In this document: positions 1-8,465 of the stretch, piece after piece
Position numbering within the stretch: position 1 is the stretch's first letter
How the letters are laid out: every line of letters begins with the position of its first letter
Assembly: GCA_014799925.1 (NCBI GenBank)
Contig: JAAVHC010000033.1
Span: 1-46,657 of the forward strand
Length of the DNA: 46,657 bases
Reading direction: 5' to 3'
DNA from: Oscillibacter sp.
Lineage (GTDB): Bacteria; Bacillota; Clostridia; Oscillospirales; Oscillospiraceae
Position numbers and translations under genes: made by a program
Notes under the pieces: model-generated
Told to the model about the DNA's origin: nothing
Seen by the model: the letters and a program-made list of their open reading frames with translations, nothing else
The model's database searches: none

Positions 1-130
1 GAGGGGTCATGCATAATCCTGGGCGGCCCTAAACTTTACTGATTTTGAACTGCGGTTACGATATAATCCGTAGAACGTCAAAAAATTTCGCCAGGAGGAT
101 GAGCTTTTCGATGGCGGAATTGGAAAAAGA

Positions 131-160
131 CGAAGGGCGGGCATAGAAGCCCGCCCTTCG
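131..160 (-). terminator. Terminator of the rimP-infB operon
   Basis: A perfect 12-bp inverted repeat (arms 131-142 and 149-160, loop ATAGAA) lies just after the infB stop. On the minus strand it is followed by TCTTTTTCC. This is a classic intrinsic terminator closing the operon. rbfA, the usual next gene after infB, does not follow within the window; positions 1-130 show no recognisable gene. Confidence 0.8.
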
Positions 161-182
161 ATGCTGCTATATTTACAAGGAA

Positions 183-2591
183 TCACACCTCGATCTGCTC
201 CATGACGAAGCACTCGATGATATCCCCTTCTTTAATGTCATTGAATTTCTCAATGGACATACCGCACTCGTACCCGGAGGCAACCTCCTTGACGGCGTCC
301 TTGAACCGCTGGAGGGACGCCAGCATCCCCTCGTGGATGACGATGCCGTCCCGGACAATGCGCACCTGGCAGGAACGCTGGATCTTGCCGTCCTGAACAT
401 AGCAGCCCGCCACGGTGCCCACGCCGGACACCTTGTAGGTCTGCCGGATCTCCGCGTGGCCGATCAGGGCCTCCCGGAACTTGGGGGCCAGCATGCCCTT
501 CATGGCGGCCTCCACCTCGTTGATGGCGTCGTAGATCACCCGGTACATCCGCATGTCCACGTTGCTCCGGGCGGCGTTGTCCCGGGCGGAGGCGTCGGGC
601 CGCACGTTGAAGCCCACGATGATGGCCTTGGAGGTAGACGCCAGCATCACGTCGCTCTCGCTGATGGCGCCCACGCCGGAGTGGATGACCCGGACCCGGA
701 CCTCCTCGTTGCTCAGCTTCTCCAGACTGGCCTTCACCGCCTCCGCGGAGCCCTGAACGTCGGCCTTCACAATGATGTTCAGGTCCTTGACCTCGCCGGC
801 CTGGATCTGGCTGAACAGATCCTCCAGGCTGACCTTCTGAATGGGCGCGTTGGCCTTGGCGCGCTCCTCCGCCTTGCGCTGCTCTACCAGCTCCCGGGCC
901 AGACGCTCGTCGGCCACGGCGTTGAAGGGACTGCCCGCGCCGGGCACCTCGCCCAGACCAGTGATCTCCACAGGCACGGACGGTCCGGCCTCTGTCAGGC
1001 GGCTGCCCTTGTCATCCACCATGGCCCGCACGCGGCCCACGGCGGTCCCGGCAATGATGATATCCCCGGCGTGAAGGGTGCCGTTCTGCACCAGCAGAGT
1101 GGCCACGGGGCCCCGGCCCTTGTCCAGCCGGGCCTCCACCACCGTGCCCTGGGCGGCGCGGTTGGGGTTGGCCTTCAGCTCCGCCACCTCGGCGGTGAGG
1201 GTCACCATCTCCAGCAGGCTGTCAATGCCCATGCCGGTCTTGGCGGAGATGGGGCAGATGATGGTCTGGCCGCCCCACTCCTCGGCTACCAGCTCGTACT
1301 CGGTGAGCTGCTGCTTGATGCGCTCCGGGTTGGCCTCCGGCTTATCCATCTTGCTGATGGCCACGATAATGGGAATGTTCGCCGCCTTGGCGTGGTTGAT
1401 GGACTCCACGGTCTGGGGCATGATGCCGTCCTCGGCGGCCACCACCAGGATGGCAATGTCCGTCACCATGGCGCCCCGGGCCCGCATGGAGGTAAACGCC
1501 TCGTGGCCGGGGGTATCCAGGAAGGTGATGGGCTTGCCGCCTATCTCCGTCTGATAAGCGCCGATATGCTGGGTAATGCCGCCGGCCTCGCCCTTGGCGA
1601 CGCTGGCAGAGCGGATATAGTCCAGCAGGGAGGTCTTGCCGTGGTCCACGTGGCCCATGACCACCACCACGGGGGCGCGGGGAACCAGGTCCTCCGGCTT
1701 ATCCTCGGCGGTGTCAATGAGCTTCTCCTCAATGGTGACCACCACCTCTTTCTCCACCCTGCATCCCATCTCCTCGGCGGTGATGGCGGCAGTGTCGAAG
1801 TCGATGATCTGGCTCAGGGAGGCCATGACGCCGTTCTTCATCAGGCACTTGACCACCTCGGCCCCGGTCTTCTTCATCCGGCTGGCCAGCTCGCCCACGC
1901 TGATCTCATCGGGAATTTTCACAGTCAGAGGCGTCTTCTTGGCAATCTCCAGCTGGAGGCGGCGCATTTTTTCGGCCTCCTCCTGCTTGCGCTTGTTGGA
2001 GAAGGACATCTGACCCCGCTTCTTGCCGCCGGCGTTGCGGAACTTCTCCTTGCCCTGATCCCGGTCCCGGCGGCCGCCGCCGGAACGGTCGCTCCGGTCG
2101 GCCATGTCCTGGAGCTTCTCGTCGTACTTGTCCAGATTGACGTTGGTGGCCTTGCGGGTGTCCACCACCTTGGTCTTGGGCACCCGGGAGGCGGGCTGCT
2201 GCGGCTGGGCCGCGCTCTGCTGCTGGGGCTTCTGCGCCGCGGCCTGGGGCCGCTGCGGCTGAGCGGCCTGGGACTGCGCCGCCGGCCTGGCCGGCGTCTG
2301 CTGGGCGCGGCCGGCAGTCTTCGGCCTGGCCGCCTCCTTCGCGGGCGCGGCGGACGGAGCAGGCGCGGGCGTCTCCGCCGGAGGCGTGTCCGCGTAAATG
2401 GTCTTGATGTCGCTCACCTGATGATTCTGGGTGAGATACTCAAAAACAAGGTTCAGCTCCCGCTCATCCAGATTCTGGCCGGACTTTTTCTGCGTGGAAA
2501 AATATTTGCCAAGAATCTCGATAATCTGCTTGGTCTGCATTCCAAAATCCTTCGCCAGCTCGTTTACTTTATACTTATTCACAATGCCCAA
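183..2591 (-). CDS. infB: Translation initiation factor IF-2
   Basis: IF-2 is the GTPase that places initiator fMet-tRNA on the 30S subunit and promotes subunit joining. The 802-residue protein has an N-terminal IF2N helix bundle, a low-complexity Ala/Pro/Gln linker at about residues 68-140 and a second basic linker, then the G domain. G motifs are visible: GHVDHGKT (about residue 312), DTPGHE, SKMD and SAK, followed by the beta-barrel domains and a C-terminal fMet-tRNA-binding domain. It starts 26 bases after the ylxQ stop, as last gene of the rimP-nusA-ylxR-ylxQ-infB operon. The length is normal for a Firmicute IF-2 with a long linker. Confidence 0.98.
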   Translation of the reverse strand: MGIVNKYKVNELAKDFGMQTKQIIEILGKYFSTQKKSGQNLDERELNLVFEYLTQNHQVSDIKTIYADTPPAETPAPAPSAAPAKEAARPKTAGRAQQTPARPAAQSQAAQPQRPQAAAQKPQQQSAAQPQQPASRVPKTKVVDTRKATNVNLDKYDEKLQDMADRSDRSGGGRRDRDQGKEKFRNAGGKKRGQMSFSNKRKQEEAEKMRRLQLEIAKKTPLTVKIPDEISVGELASRMKKTGAEVVKCLMKNGVMASLSQIIDFDTAAITAEEMGCRVEKEVVVTIEEKLIDTAEDKPEDLVPRAPVVVVMGHVDHGKTSLLDYIRSASVAKGEAGGITQHIGAYQTEIGGKPITFLDTPGHEAFTSMRARGAMVTDIAILVVAAEDGIMPQTVESINHAKAANIPIIVAISKMDKPEANPERIKQQLTEYELVAEEWGGQTIICPISAKTGMGIDSLLEMVTLTAEVAELKANPNRAAQGTVVEARLDKGRGPVATLLVQNGTLHAGDIIIAGTAVGRVRAMVDDKGSRLTEAGPSVPVEITGLGEVPGAGSPFNAVADERLARELVEQRKAEERAKANAPIQKVSLEDLFSQIQAGEVKDLNIIVKADVQGSAEAVKASLEKLSNEEVRVRVIHSGVGAISESDVMLASTSKAIIVGFNVRPDASARDNAARSNVDMRMYRVIYDAINEVEAAMKGMLAPKFREALIGHAEIRQTYKVSGVGTVAGCYVQDGKIQRSCQVRIVRDGIVIHEGMLASLQRFKDAVKEVASGYECGMSIEKFNDIKEGDIIECFVMEQIEV

Positions 2592-2617
2592 TCAGGCCAC
2601 CTCCCGTGTGTGATTCC

Positions 2618-3070
2618 CTATTTCTTATGCTTCCTGTTATATTGAACGGGTCTCCCGGCGGTCTTTTTCCGCCGCGGGTCCCCCGGTTTTTTCTCTTTCC
2701 GCCGGGCGGCGCGCGCCGCCTTGAGACGCAGCCGCTCCGCCGTTTCGCCGAATGCCTCCGGGTCCGCCTGGGCCAGCCTCTCCACAATGGCCCGGGCCAG
2801 GCCCAGGTCCGTGACCGCCGCCATGGCGCAGGATTTCCTGCCCAGAGCCGCGCCCAGCTCCTCCCTGGAGCAGGGAAGCTCCGCCAGAAGGCACTGGCCC
2901 TCTTCGGCAAAGCGGGCGGCCCGCCGCCGGGCGCTCTCGCCGGCGTCCGCCGCCACCAGGAGCAGGCGGCAGCGCTTGCACTGACAGGCGTCTCCCGCCG
3001 CTTCGTCCCCCACCTCCAGCCGCCCCGCCCGGAGGGCCATGCCGGTCATCAGAAGAGCGTCGTTACTCAT
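2618..3070 (-). CDS. ylxQ: L7Ae/L30e-family protein YlxQ
   Basis: A 150-residue protein in the ylxQ position between ylxR and infB. YlxQ proteins are small L7Ae-fold RNA-binding proteins; the exact role is unsettled. The fold pattern is visible in the first 100 residues (LLMTGMALRAGRLEVGDEA, then KRCRLLLVAADAGESARR, then the segment with LPCSREELGAALGRKSCAMA and LGLARAIVERLAQ). The tail after residue 110 is very basic (Arg/Lys-rich), consistent with RNA binding. The start overlaps the ylxR stop by 8 bases, suggesting translational coupling. Assignment rests on operon position plus fold pattern. Confidence 0.9.
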   Translation of the reverse strand: MSNDALLMTGMALRAGRLEVGDEAAGDACQCKRCRLLLVAADAGESARRRAARFAEEGQCLLAELPCSREELGAALGRKSCAMAAVTDLGLARAIVERLAQADPEAFGETAERLRLKAARAARRKEKKPGDPRRKKTAGRPVQYNRKHKK

Positions 3071-3341
3071 GACGTTCTTCCCTCATCTGTTCTTCCAGCT
3101 GGTCATAGACCTCGGGGGGGATCGCCGCGCTGAAGGCGCGCTCCAGGGCGCGGGACTTCTTTGCCCTGGCAAGACAGGCCGGTTCGGGGCACACGTAAGC
3201 GCCCCGTCCCGGTTTCTTACCCCTGAAGTCCAGGGAGATTTCCCCCTCCGGGGAGCGGACCACGCGGATCAGGTCCCTCTTGTTTTTCATCTCCCGGCAG
3301 CCCAGGCACTGGCGCTGGGGGATTTTTCTTGGTTTCTGCAT
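3063..3341 (-). CDS. ylxR: YlxR/RnpM family RNA-binding protein
   Basis: A 92-residue member of the YlxR (DUF448) family. It carries the family signature near the N terminus, RQCLGCREMKNKRDLIRVV, and the later GRGAYVCPEPACL segment with paired cysteines. In Bacillus the family member RnpM binds the RNase P RNA and modulates its activity; here that is by homology only. The start has AAGGAG seven bases upstream. It is immediately preceded, on the coding strand, by a 640-bp repeat element that separates it from nusA, so the usual tight nusA-ylxR spacing is lost. Confidence 0.95.
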   Translation of the reverse strand: MQKPRKIPQRQCLGCREMKNKRDLIRVVRSPEGEISLDFRGKKPGRGAYVCPEPACLARAKKSRALERAFSAAIPPEVYDQLEEQMREERHE

Positions 3342-3985
3342 AGGCAGGCTCCTTCTTGCCGCCTCCGGCGGCAGGGGCGATTGTTTCTGCCCGATAGCCC
3401 GGGGCTTTCCCAGCCCCGGACCCCGGGCTTACTTTTTGTGTGGACAAAAAGTAAGCAAAAAGCCACCAAAACCATACGGTTTTGGATTCCCTTATAATTA
3501 CGGGGGTTATTTGTTTTGCGCGGGTCCTGTAGTCCGTCCGGACTAACCTCGTCGGGGCGAAATTCACTCCGTTCCGTTTCCGGCGCAAGCCGAAAACTGC
3601 ACTCCGTTACTTTGCCCCTCCTCTTCCCCACGCGACCCGCTTCGCTGGGCTCGCGCGGGGGCCCCGTGGGGTTCGTTGGGCGAAGCGGCTGCCCAACGAT
3701 GCTGCCAGGAGTCCCTGCCGTATTGCTTCGGGTTCTCCCGGCGGTGGTGTACGGTCCGACCAGAAGCGGCTTAGCTTCCTCCGGGTACATTAGAATCCGT
3801 GGGTAGACGATAGGCACCGGCGGGTTCTGATAGGCAGGATCAGGAGAATCAGCGCACCACGTTGTGCCAATAAACAAATCATTCGGGGATTCTCAAGGGG
3901 GCGGGCCCCCTTGAGCGTGCTTTTGGTTACTTTTCCCACGAGGGAAAAGTAACCAACGTCCCCGCCCCCGGCAGGGGCAGAGGCA
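3342..3985. repeat. Structured modular intergenic element, copy A
   Basis: This 644-base non-coding stretch between nusA and ylxR is homologous, block by block, to 9468-10018. Its hairpins include GCTTACTTTTTGT/ACAAAAAGTAAGC (3427-3439, 3444-3456), CCAAAACC/GGTTTTGG (3466-3473, 3478-3485), CTCAAGGGGGC/GCCCCCTTGAG (3892-3902, 3905-3915) and GGTTACTTTTCCC/GGGAAAAGTAACC (3925-3937, 3942-3954). Shared unpaired blocks include TTATTTGTTTTGCGCGGGTC, GGGCGAAGCGGCT and AGCGGCTTAGCTTCCTC. No plausible gene lies in it. I do not recognise it as a named family. Confidence 0.85.
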
Positions 3986-5047
3986 TCACTCCTCTTCCTT
4001 GTAGGACTGCGGCTTGATGTCAATCTTATACCCCGTCAGGCGGGCGGCCAGGCGGGCGTTCTGGCCCTCCTTGCCAATGGCCAGGGACAACTGATCGTCC
4101 GGCACGATGACCCGGCACATCTTCCCCTCGTCGGCCAGCTGCACATCCACCACGTCGGCGGGAGCCAGAGCGGCGGCAATAAACTGAGCGGGGTCCTCGC
4201 TGTATTTGACGATGTCGATCTTCTCGCCCCGCAGCTCGTTCACAATGGCGCCCACCCGCTGGCCGGCCGGGCCCACGCAGGCGCCGATGGGGTCGATGGC
4301 CTCGTCGCTGCTCCATACCGCCATCTTGGTGCGGCTGCCCGCCTCACGGGCGATGGACTTCACCTCCACCACGCCGTCGAAAATCTCCGGGACCTCCAGC
4401 TCAAACAGCCGCTTCACCAGTCCCGGATGGGTCCGGGAAATGAGCACCTGGGGGCCGCGGGTGCTGCGGCGGACCTCCACCACGTACACCTTCACATGCT
4501 GGCCCTCCACCAGCTCCTCGGTTTTGATCTGCTCTCCGGAGGCCAGCATGGCCTCCGTGGACTCCGGTCCGGTGCCGATGCGCAGAGAGACGTTGCCCGT
4601 GCGGGGGTCCAGACGGCTGACCACGCCGGTGAGGATCTCGTGCTGCTTGGAGTTGAACTCGTCGTAAACCATGCCACGCTCGGCCTCCCGCAGGCCCTGG
4701 ATGATCACCTGCTTGCCGTTTCCGGCGGCGATGCGCCCGAATTCCACGTTGTCCACGGGAATATTCACCACGCCGCCCACGTCTATCCGGCCGTACCGGG
4801 CCCGGGCCTCTTCCAGGCTCATCTGGGCGCCGGGATTCGCCACTTCCTCCACGATCTCCTTCTGGACGTACATCTTCAGGTCCTTTTTCACCTCGTCCAC
4901 GTCCACGATCACGTTCTCCACGCCCTCGTGGTCCTTCTTATAAGCGGTGGTCAGGGCCTGGATGATCTTATCCATCATGAAGGTGGGGGAGATGCCGCGC
5001 TCCTTTTCCAGCAGATCCAGCGCGGCGAAGATTTCATCACATTTCAT
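3986..5047 (-). CDS. nusA: Transcription termination/antitermination factor NusA
   Basis: NusA binds RNA polymerase and promotes pausing, hairpin folding and intrinsic termination. The 353-residue form has an N-terminal polymerase-binding domain (LDLLEKERGISPTFMMDKII), an S1 domain near residues 135-200 (GTVEVR-like VVSRLDPRTGNVSLRIG), and two KH domains (IDPIGACVGPAGQRVGAI and LSLAIGKEGQNARLAARLTG). It lacks the C-terminal acidic repeats of proteobacterial NusA, as is usual in Firmicutes. The start at 5047 is chosen because AGGAGT lies eight bases upstream; a longer frame to 5176 would run through a repeat. It is flanked on both sides by repeat elements within its own operon. Confidence 0.97.
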   Translation of the reverse strand: MKCDEIFAALDLLEKERGISPTFMMDKIIQALTTAYKKDHEGVENVIVDVDEVKKDLKMYVQKEIVEEVANPGAQMSLEEARARYGRIDVGGVVNIPVDNVEFGRIAAGNGKQVIIQGLREAERGMVYDEFNSKQHEILTGVVSRLDPRTGNVSLRIGTGPESTEAMLASGEQIKTEELVEGQHVKVYVVEVRRSTRGPQVLISRTHPGLVKRLFELEVPEIFDGVVEVKSIAREAGSRTKMAVWSSDEAIDPIGACVGPAGQRVGAIVNELRGEKIDIVKYSEDPAQFIAAALAPADVVDVQLADEGKMCRVIVPDDQLSLAIGKEGQNARLAARLTGYKIDIKPQSYKEEE

Positions 5048-5261
5048 GTCGTTTACTCCTATTCCAGCTCTTATACTTTTTCTTGAAAGAAGTATCAAAA
5101 AGAACTTGTAATTCTGCAACGGCCACATCGAGTGGCCGTGCAGAATAGATTGTGCATGACCGCTCGATGCGGTCATTGCACAATCTATACGAGACTAAAC
5201 CCATTGCAAATCCCGGATTTCCACCCGGTTACGAAAGAAATCATTCAAACGAGAAACCGTA
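5048..5261. repeat. Family-2 intergenic repeat with paired TCGA hairpins
   Basis: Between rimP and nusA. It contains a weak TACTTTTTCTTGAAAGAAGTA hairpin near 5068, then two adjacent long hairpins: 5111-5146 (ATTCTGC and GGCCAC arms, ATCGA loop) and 5147-5186 (AGATTGTGC..GACCGC arms, TCGAT loop). It then has the tail CTAAACCCATTGCAA, which is repeated at 28058. The paired hairpins recur at 15101-15175 with compensating base changes. Confidence 0.8.
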
Positions 5262-5717
5262 TTAAAACTCAACCCGCAGGCGGCACAGGGCCACCTCGTT
5301 TTCGGCAAAGGTCATATCCGTCCCGCCCACGGTGATGGTGACGGCTCCATCGTCATACCCGGCCAGCACCCCGGCGAACTCCTTCCGGCCGTCCCTGGCC
5401 TTATAGAGCTTCACCGCCACGGGGCTGCCCATGAACCGCTCATAGTCGCCGGGCCGCTTCAGGGGCCGCTCCGCCCCGGCGGAGGACACCTCCAGGGTAT
5501 AGCTCCCCTCAATGGGGTCCGCCTCGTCCAGCAGGTCGCTGAGCGTCCGGCTGACGCGCTCGCAGTCCAGAATGTCCACGCCGGCCTCCTTGTCGATATA
5601 GATCCGCAGAAACCAGGTCCCGGCCTCCCGGACGTACTCCACGTCCCACAGCTCGCACCCGGCCTCCTCCACCACGGGGAGGGCCAGCTTCGTTACCAGT
5701 TCCGTTATTTTTGCCAT
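5262..5717 (-). CDS. rimP: Ribosome maturation factor RimP
   Basis: RimP assists assembly of the 30S subunit. The 151-residue protein is the normal family length. It shows the characteristic N-terminal alpha/beta domain (PVVEEAGCELWDVEYVREAGTW, then LRIYIDKEAGVDILDCE and VSRTLSDLLDEADPIEGSYTL), the EVSSAGAERPLK motif and a C-terminal SH3-like barrel. It is the first gene of the nusA operon and lies downstream of a good promoter (5843-5871) with a roughly 120-base leader that contains a hairpin plus T-tract. Confidence 0.96.
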   Translation of the reverse strand: MAKITELVTKLALPVVEEAGCELWDVEYVREAGTWFLRIYIDKEAGVDILDCERVSRTLSDLLDEADPIEGSYTLEVSSAGAERPLKRPGDYERFMGSPVAVKLYKARDGRKEFAGVLAGYDDGAVTITVGGTDMTFAENEVALCRLRVEF

Positions 5718-5793
5718 GGTTTCTCCTCAATTCGCCCACCGAACGACATTTGTGCGCGGCAGAAGGAATTTTCTCCAATGAAAATTAGTCAAG

Positions 5794-5818
5794 AAAAAAA
5801 GCGGACCGAAAAGTCCAC
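5794..5818 (-). promoter_or_regulatory. Leader hairpin with U-tract (possible NusA attenuator)
   Basis: On the minus strand, GTGGAC (5818-5813) pairs with GTCCGC (5806-5801) around a six-base loop, including one G-U pair, and is followed by seven T residues (5800-5794). It sits between the promoter and rimP. In Bacillus subtilis nusA is autoregulated by NusA-stimulated termination at a weak leader terminator; this weak hairpin is placed to do the same. That function is inference. Confidence 0.55.
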
Positions 5819-5842
5819 TCTGGTCTACTCATCCTGTCTCAA

Positions 5843-5871
5843 AGAATACCACAATTCTCCTGATATGGCAA
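5843..5871 (-). promoter_or_regulatory. Promoter of the rimP-nusA-infB operon
   Basis: On the minus strand, TTGCCA (5871-5866), a 17-base spacer, and TATTCT (5848-5843). The predicted transcript begins near 5836 and has a leader of about 120 bases. Confidence 0.6.
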
Positions 5872-5932
5872 GTGTTTTCTTGCAAATATCCGGAGGAAAG
5901 CCATAATTTTTTTGACATAACGCCAATCAAGA

Positions 5933-5950
5933 GCGGGCACAAATGCCCGC
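5933..5950 (-). terminator. Weak hairpin after yfbR
   Basis: A GCGGGCA/TGCCCGC stem with loop CAAA lies just after the yfbR stop. The following minus-strand bases (TCTTGATTGG) form only a poor T-tract, so it is a tentative terminator. Confidence 0.4.
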
Positions 5951-5959
5951 CCTCAGGGG

Positions 5960-6538
5960 TCAGCCCCTTTGCAGCCCGTCCAGCGTCATCCCGAAGGCCT
6001 CGGCAAAGTGGTCCAGGAACCAGACGACCTCCTCCATCTCCATGGCCCGAAGGGCCTCCAGAGTCTCCCTGGCGGCGTCGTCAAACTCGTTGTTCCCCGC
6101 CTCCAGCTCCTCCAGGCACTTGATGTAGGCGGAGAGCTTGTCCGCGGCCTTGACAATGCGCCGGACCTCCCCGTCCTCCTCCCGAAGCAGGGGGGCGTAG
6201 GCGGGGCGCAGCTCCTCCGGCAGCATTAGCAGCAGTTTCTCTGTGGCCTCCGCCTCCACCTGCCGGTAGGCCTCCCGGATGGCGGGAGTGTGGTACTTGA
6301 TGGGCGTGGGCAGGTCGCCGGTGAAGATCTCGGAGGCGTCGTGGAACAGAGCCGCCGACGCGCAGGCGTCGGGGTCGCAGTCCTTCCCGAATACGTCCCG
6401 GCGGATGACCCCCAAAGCGTGGGCCAGCACCGCCGCCATGTGGCTGTGCTCCTGGATGTTCTCCTGCACGCTGCTGCGCATCAGGGACCAGCGGGTGATG
6501 TATTTCATGCGGGATATGTAGGCGAAGAATTTGTACAT
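5960..6538 (-). CDS. yfbR: HD-domain 5'-deoxynucleotidase, YfbR family
   Basis: A 192-residue HD-superfamily phosphohydrolase that aligns end to end with E. coli YfbR, which removes phosphate from deoxynucleoside 5'-monophosphates. Family marks are all present: N-terminal FFAYISRMKYITRWSLMRS, the first metal histidine in QEHSHMAAVLAHAL, the HD pair in AALFHDASEIFTGDLPTPIKY, and the later IVKAADKLSAYIKCLEELEAGNNEF containing the last metal aspartate. The start has AAGGAA upstream. It stands alone on the minus strand; a repeat copy lies just upstream. Confidence 0.92.
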   Translation of the reverse strand: MYKFFAYISRMKYITRWSLMRSSVQENIQEHSHMAAVLAHALGVIRRDVFGKDCDPDACASAALFHDASEIFTGDLPTPIKYHTPAIREAYRQVEAEATEKLLLMLPEELRPAYAPLLREEDGEVRRIVKAADKLSAYIKCLEELEAGNNEFDDAARETLEALRAMEMEEVVWFLDHFAEAFGMTLDGLQRG

Positions 6539-6609
6539 AATCTGATGGTTCCTTTCTTCGCGCCGGGATGGTCGTTTAGATGCCGAAGGCAGCTAAATGA
6601 CGTCCCCGC

Positions 6610-6880
6610 GCATAGTAAGCTTTGATTCTTCCGTTCGATAGACCGGGCTCCCGCGCCCGGACGGCGGCCTGCTTTTCGACCCCGCGAAAAGCAGGCAAAA
6701 GCGGGCTTAGGAAACTACGTTTCCTAAGAACCTTCCTGAATGACGGGATATTATTTTTGCGCCCGCGGCACAATCCGGTTTGCCGCTCGGACTGCCGTCC
6801 GCGTATGGGCCTTCCGTGTCTATTTTAGTGTGGTCACTGATAGCCCCTACCGTATTGCTTTGGGGACTCCCGGGGTGCTG
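6610..6880. repeat. Structured modular element, partial copy C
   Basis: This stretch shares the order of blocks seen at 3342-3985 and 9468-10018, but is more divergent. The hairpin GCCTGCTTTTCG/CGAAAAGCAGGC (6667-6678, 6685-6696) is followed by CAAAAGC. Next come TTAGGAAAC/GTTTCCTAA (6707-6715, 6719-6727), a TTATTTTTGCGCCCGCGG block and the CCCCTACCGTATTGCTTTGG block at about 6844. The hairpin positions are kept although the arm sequences differ. It lies upstream of yfbR on the minus strand. Confidence 0.65.
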
Positions 6881-6889
6881 GGGGCGGAT

Positions 6890-6919
6890 TTGCGTTCCGC
6901 GTGGATTTTGTGCTATAAT
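6890..6919 (+). promoter_or_regulatory. Promoter of the membrane XRE gene
   Basis: TTGCGT (6890-6895), an 18-base spacer and a perfect TATAAT (6914-6919). It would give an approximately 120-base leader before the gene at 7044. Confidence 0.5.
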
Positions 6920-7043
6920 TGGCCCAAAACGGGCGATGCAACCGCAAGTTTACATCCCATCCACTCAAACGCAACCGCGTATCGCTGGATTTTACGTCCC
7001 CGCGCGGGTACCATAGGCCCATCTCAACAAGGAGGACGCAGCA

Positions 7044-7943
7044 ATGTCTTTAGCCGAAAATCTTCAATTTCTCCGCGCCCGGGAGGGCGTGACGCAGGAA
7101 CAGCTTGCCGAGCGCCTGGACGTAAGCCGCCAGTCCGTCTCCAAATGGGAGTCCGGCGCAAGCTACCCCGAAATGGATACCATCTTAAAGCTCTGCGACA
7201 TGTTCCATGTGGACCTGGACACCCTTCTGCGGGGCAGCGTGGAGCGGTCCTCGGGCGAGGATACCGCCGGGTACGACCGCTTCATGACCGCTTTCGCCCG
7301 GAAGATCGCCAGCGGGGTGGCCGCCATTATCGCGGGCGTCGCCGTCTTCTGTCTGGCCAGCCTGACCGGCGAAGGGCAGGCCGGGATGCTGTGCATGGCG
7401 GCGTTCTTCCTGATTATAACGGCGGCGGTGGTGGTCTTCATCGCCAGCGGCATCGAGGAGGAACAATTCCGCAAGCAGCACCCCGTCATCACGGATTTCT
7501 ACACCGAGAAGCAGAAGGCGGATTTCCGCCGCCGGTTCGTCTGGTACATCGCCGGAGGCGTGGGGGCCATCCTCTTCGGCGTGTTCCTGATGATCCTGAC
7601 CTTCGCGTTCTTCCCCGAGCGGGAGCCCTACGAGACCATTGCGGGAACAGCGTTCCTGCTGATCGTGGCGGGAGCGGTGTGGTTTTTGATCTACGGCGGG
7701 ATGATGGCGGCCAAATACAATATCCCCGAATACAACTGGGAGAACAACCCCTCCCCGGAGGACAGGGCGAAGCGCCGCCGCGCCGCCACCGCCTGCGCCG
7801 TTATCATGCTGCTGGCTACCGCGCTGTATCTCTTCCTGGGGCTGTCCTATGACAAGTGGGAAACGGCGGCGGCCATCTACCCCGTGGGCGGGATCCTGTG
7901 CGGCGCGGCGTGGGTACTGCTGGGGCCCAGGTTCGAGGAGTGA
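7044..7943 (+). CDS. XRE-family regulator with multi-pass membrane domain
   Basis: A 299-residue protein. Residues 1-65 form an XRE/Cro-type helix-turn-helix (LRAREGVTQEQLAERLDVSR, QSVSKWESGASYPEMDTI). The rest contains about five or six hydrophobic segments (for example IASGVAAIIAGVAVFCLASL and MAAFFLIITAAVVVFIASG), so it is a membrane-tethered DNA-binding protein. Such proteins usually regulate nearby or own genes; target and signal are unknown here. The start has AAGGAGG seven bases upstream. It converges on the P-loop gene with only four bases between the stops. Confidence 0.85.
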   Translation: MSLAENLQFLRAREGVTQEQLAERLDVSRQSVSKWESGASYPEMDTILKLCDMFHVDLDTLLRGSVERSSGEDTAGYDRFMTAFARKIASGVAAIIAGVAVFCLASLTGEGQAGMLCMAAFFLIITAAVVVFIASGIEEEQFRKQHPVITDFYTEKQKADFRRRFVWYIAGGVGAILFGVFLMILTFAFFPEREPYETIAGTAFLLIVAGAVWFLIYGGMMAAKYNIPEYNWENNPSPEDRAKRRRAATACAVIMLLATALYLFLGLSYDKWETAAAIYPVGGILCGAAWVLLGPRFEE

Positions 7944-7947
7944 GGCC

Positions 7948-8463
7948 CTACAGCTCTATATCTATGTGATATACGTCGTCGATCAGGATATAGTCCGCAT
8001 GGTGCAGACGGCACTGCTTCAGCGTTTCCGCGTTGTCCCGCAGCACGGTCTCCATGGTGCAGCAGGAATCGTCCAGCCGCTCCTCGATCGTGCTGGCGTA
8101 CTTCCGGATGTCGTCGAAGTGACCTCGTATATACGCCTCGCTCATGACCAGGCAGCGGTACCTGATGTGCCGGAGATATTCCTCTTCAAAGCCTTTTGTC
8201 CAGTCGAATGGGATATAGCAGCCCTCCACGATCAGGTTCTGCCTGTTCTCAACGGCGGTCTTGACCATCTCCCTGACAATGGGCCACAGGTAGTCCGTCA
8301 GGTCCTGATCGCCGCTCTCCGGCGTCAGGTCCGTATGTCCGCTGCGGATCAACCCCATTTTCAGATGGTCGATGGAGAGGTACGGGTATCCGTACTTCTC
8401 CATCAGTCTCTGCGCCAGGGCGGTCTTCCCTGTGTGGGACGCGCCCGCGATCAATAAGACCAT
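7948..8463 (-). CDS. P-loop kinase-like NTP-binding protein
   Basis: A 171-residue protein beginning MVLLIAGASHTGKTALAQRL, a Walker A motif (GASHTGKT) of the small-molecule kinase/zeta-toxin-like type. It then has YLSIDHLKMGLIRSG (a likely substrate-binding Asp) and VENRQNLIVEGCYIPFDW, the second strand region. The natural substrate cannot be read from sequence. The start at 8463 is chosen over an in-frame upstream ATG because the longer version would overlap the asparaginase gene by 100 bases and GGGGAT precedes the chosen ATG. The asparaginase stop is only two bases upstream, so the two genes are probably co-translated. Confidence 0.8.
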   Translation of the reverse strand: MVLLIAGASHTGKTALAQRLMEKYGYPYLSIDHLKMGLIRSGHTDLTPESGDQDLTDYLWPIVREMVKTAVENRQNLIVEGCYIPFDWTKGFEEEYLRHIRYRCLVMSEAYIRGHFDDIRKYASTIEERLDDSCCTMETVLRDNAETLKQCRLHHADYILIDDVYHIDIEL

Positions 8464-8465
8464 AT

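Noticed and set aside
333-2645. 770-codon open frame antisense to infB
   Set aside because: It is the mirror of a high-GC gene: His/Gly/Leu-rich, no domain, no ribosome site, and infB on the other strand is certain.
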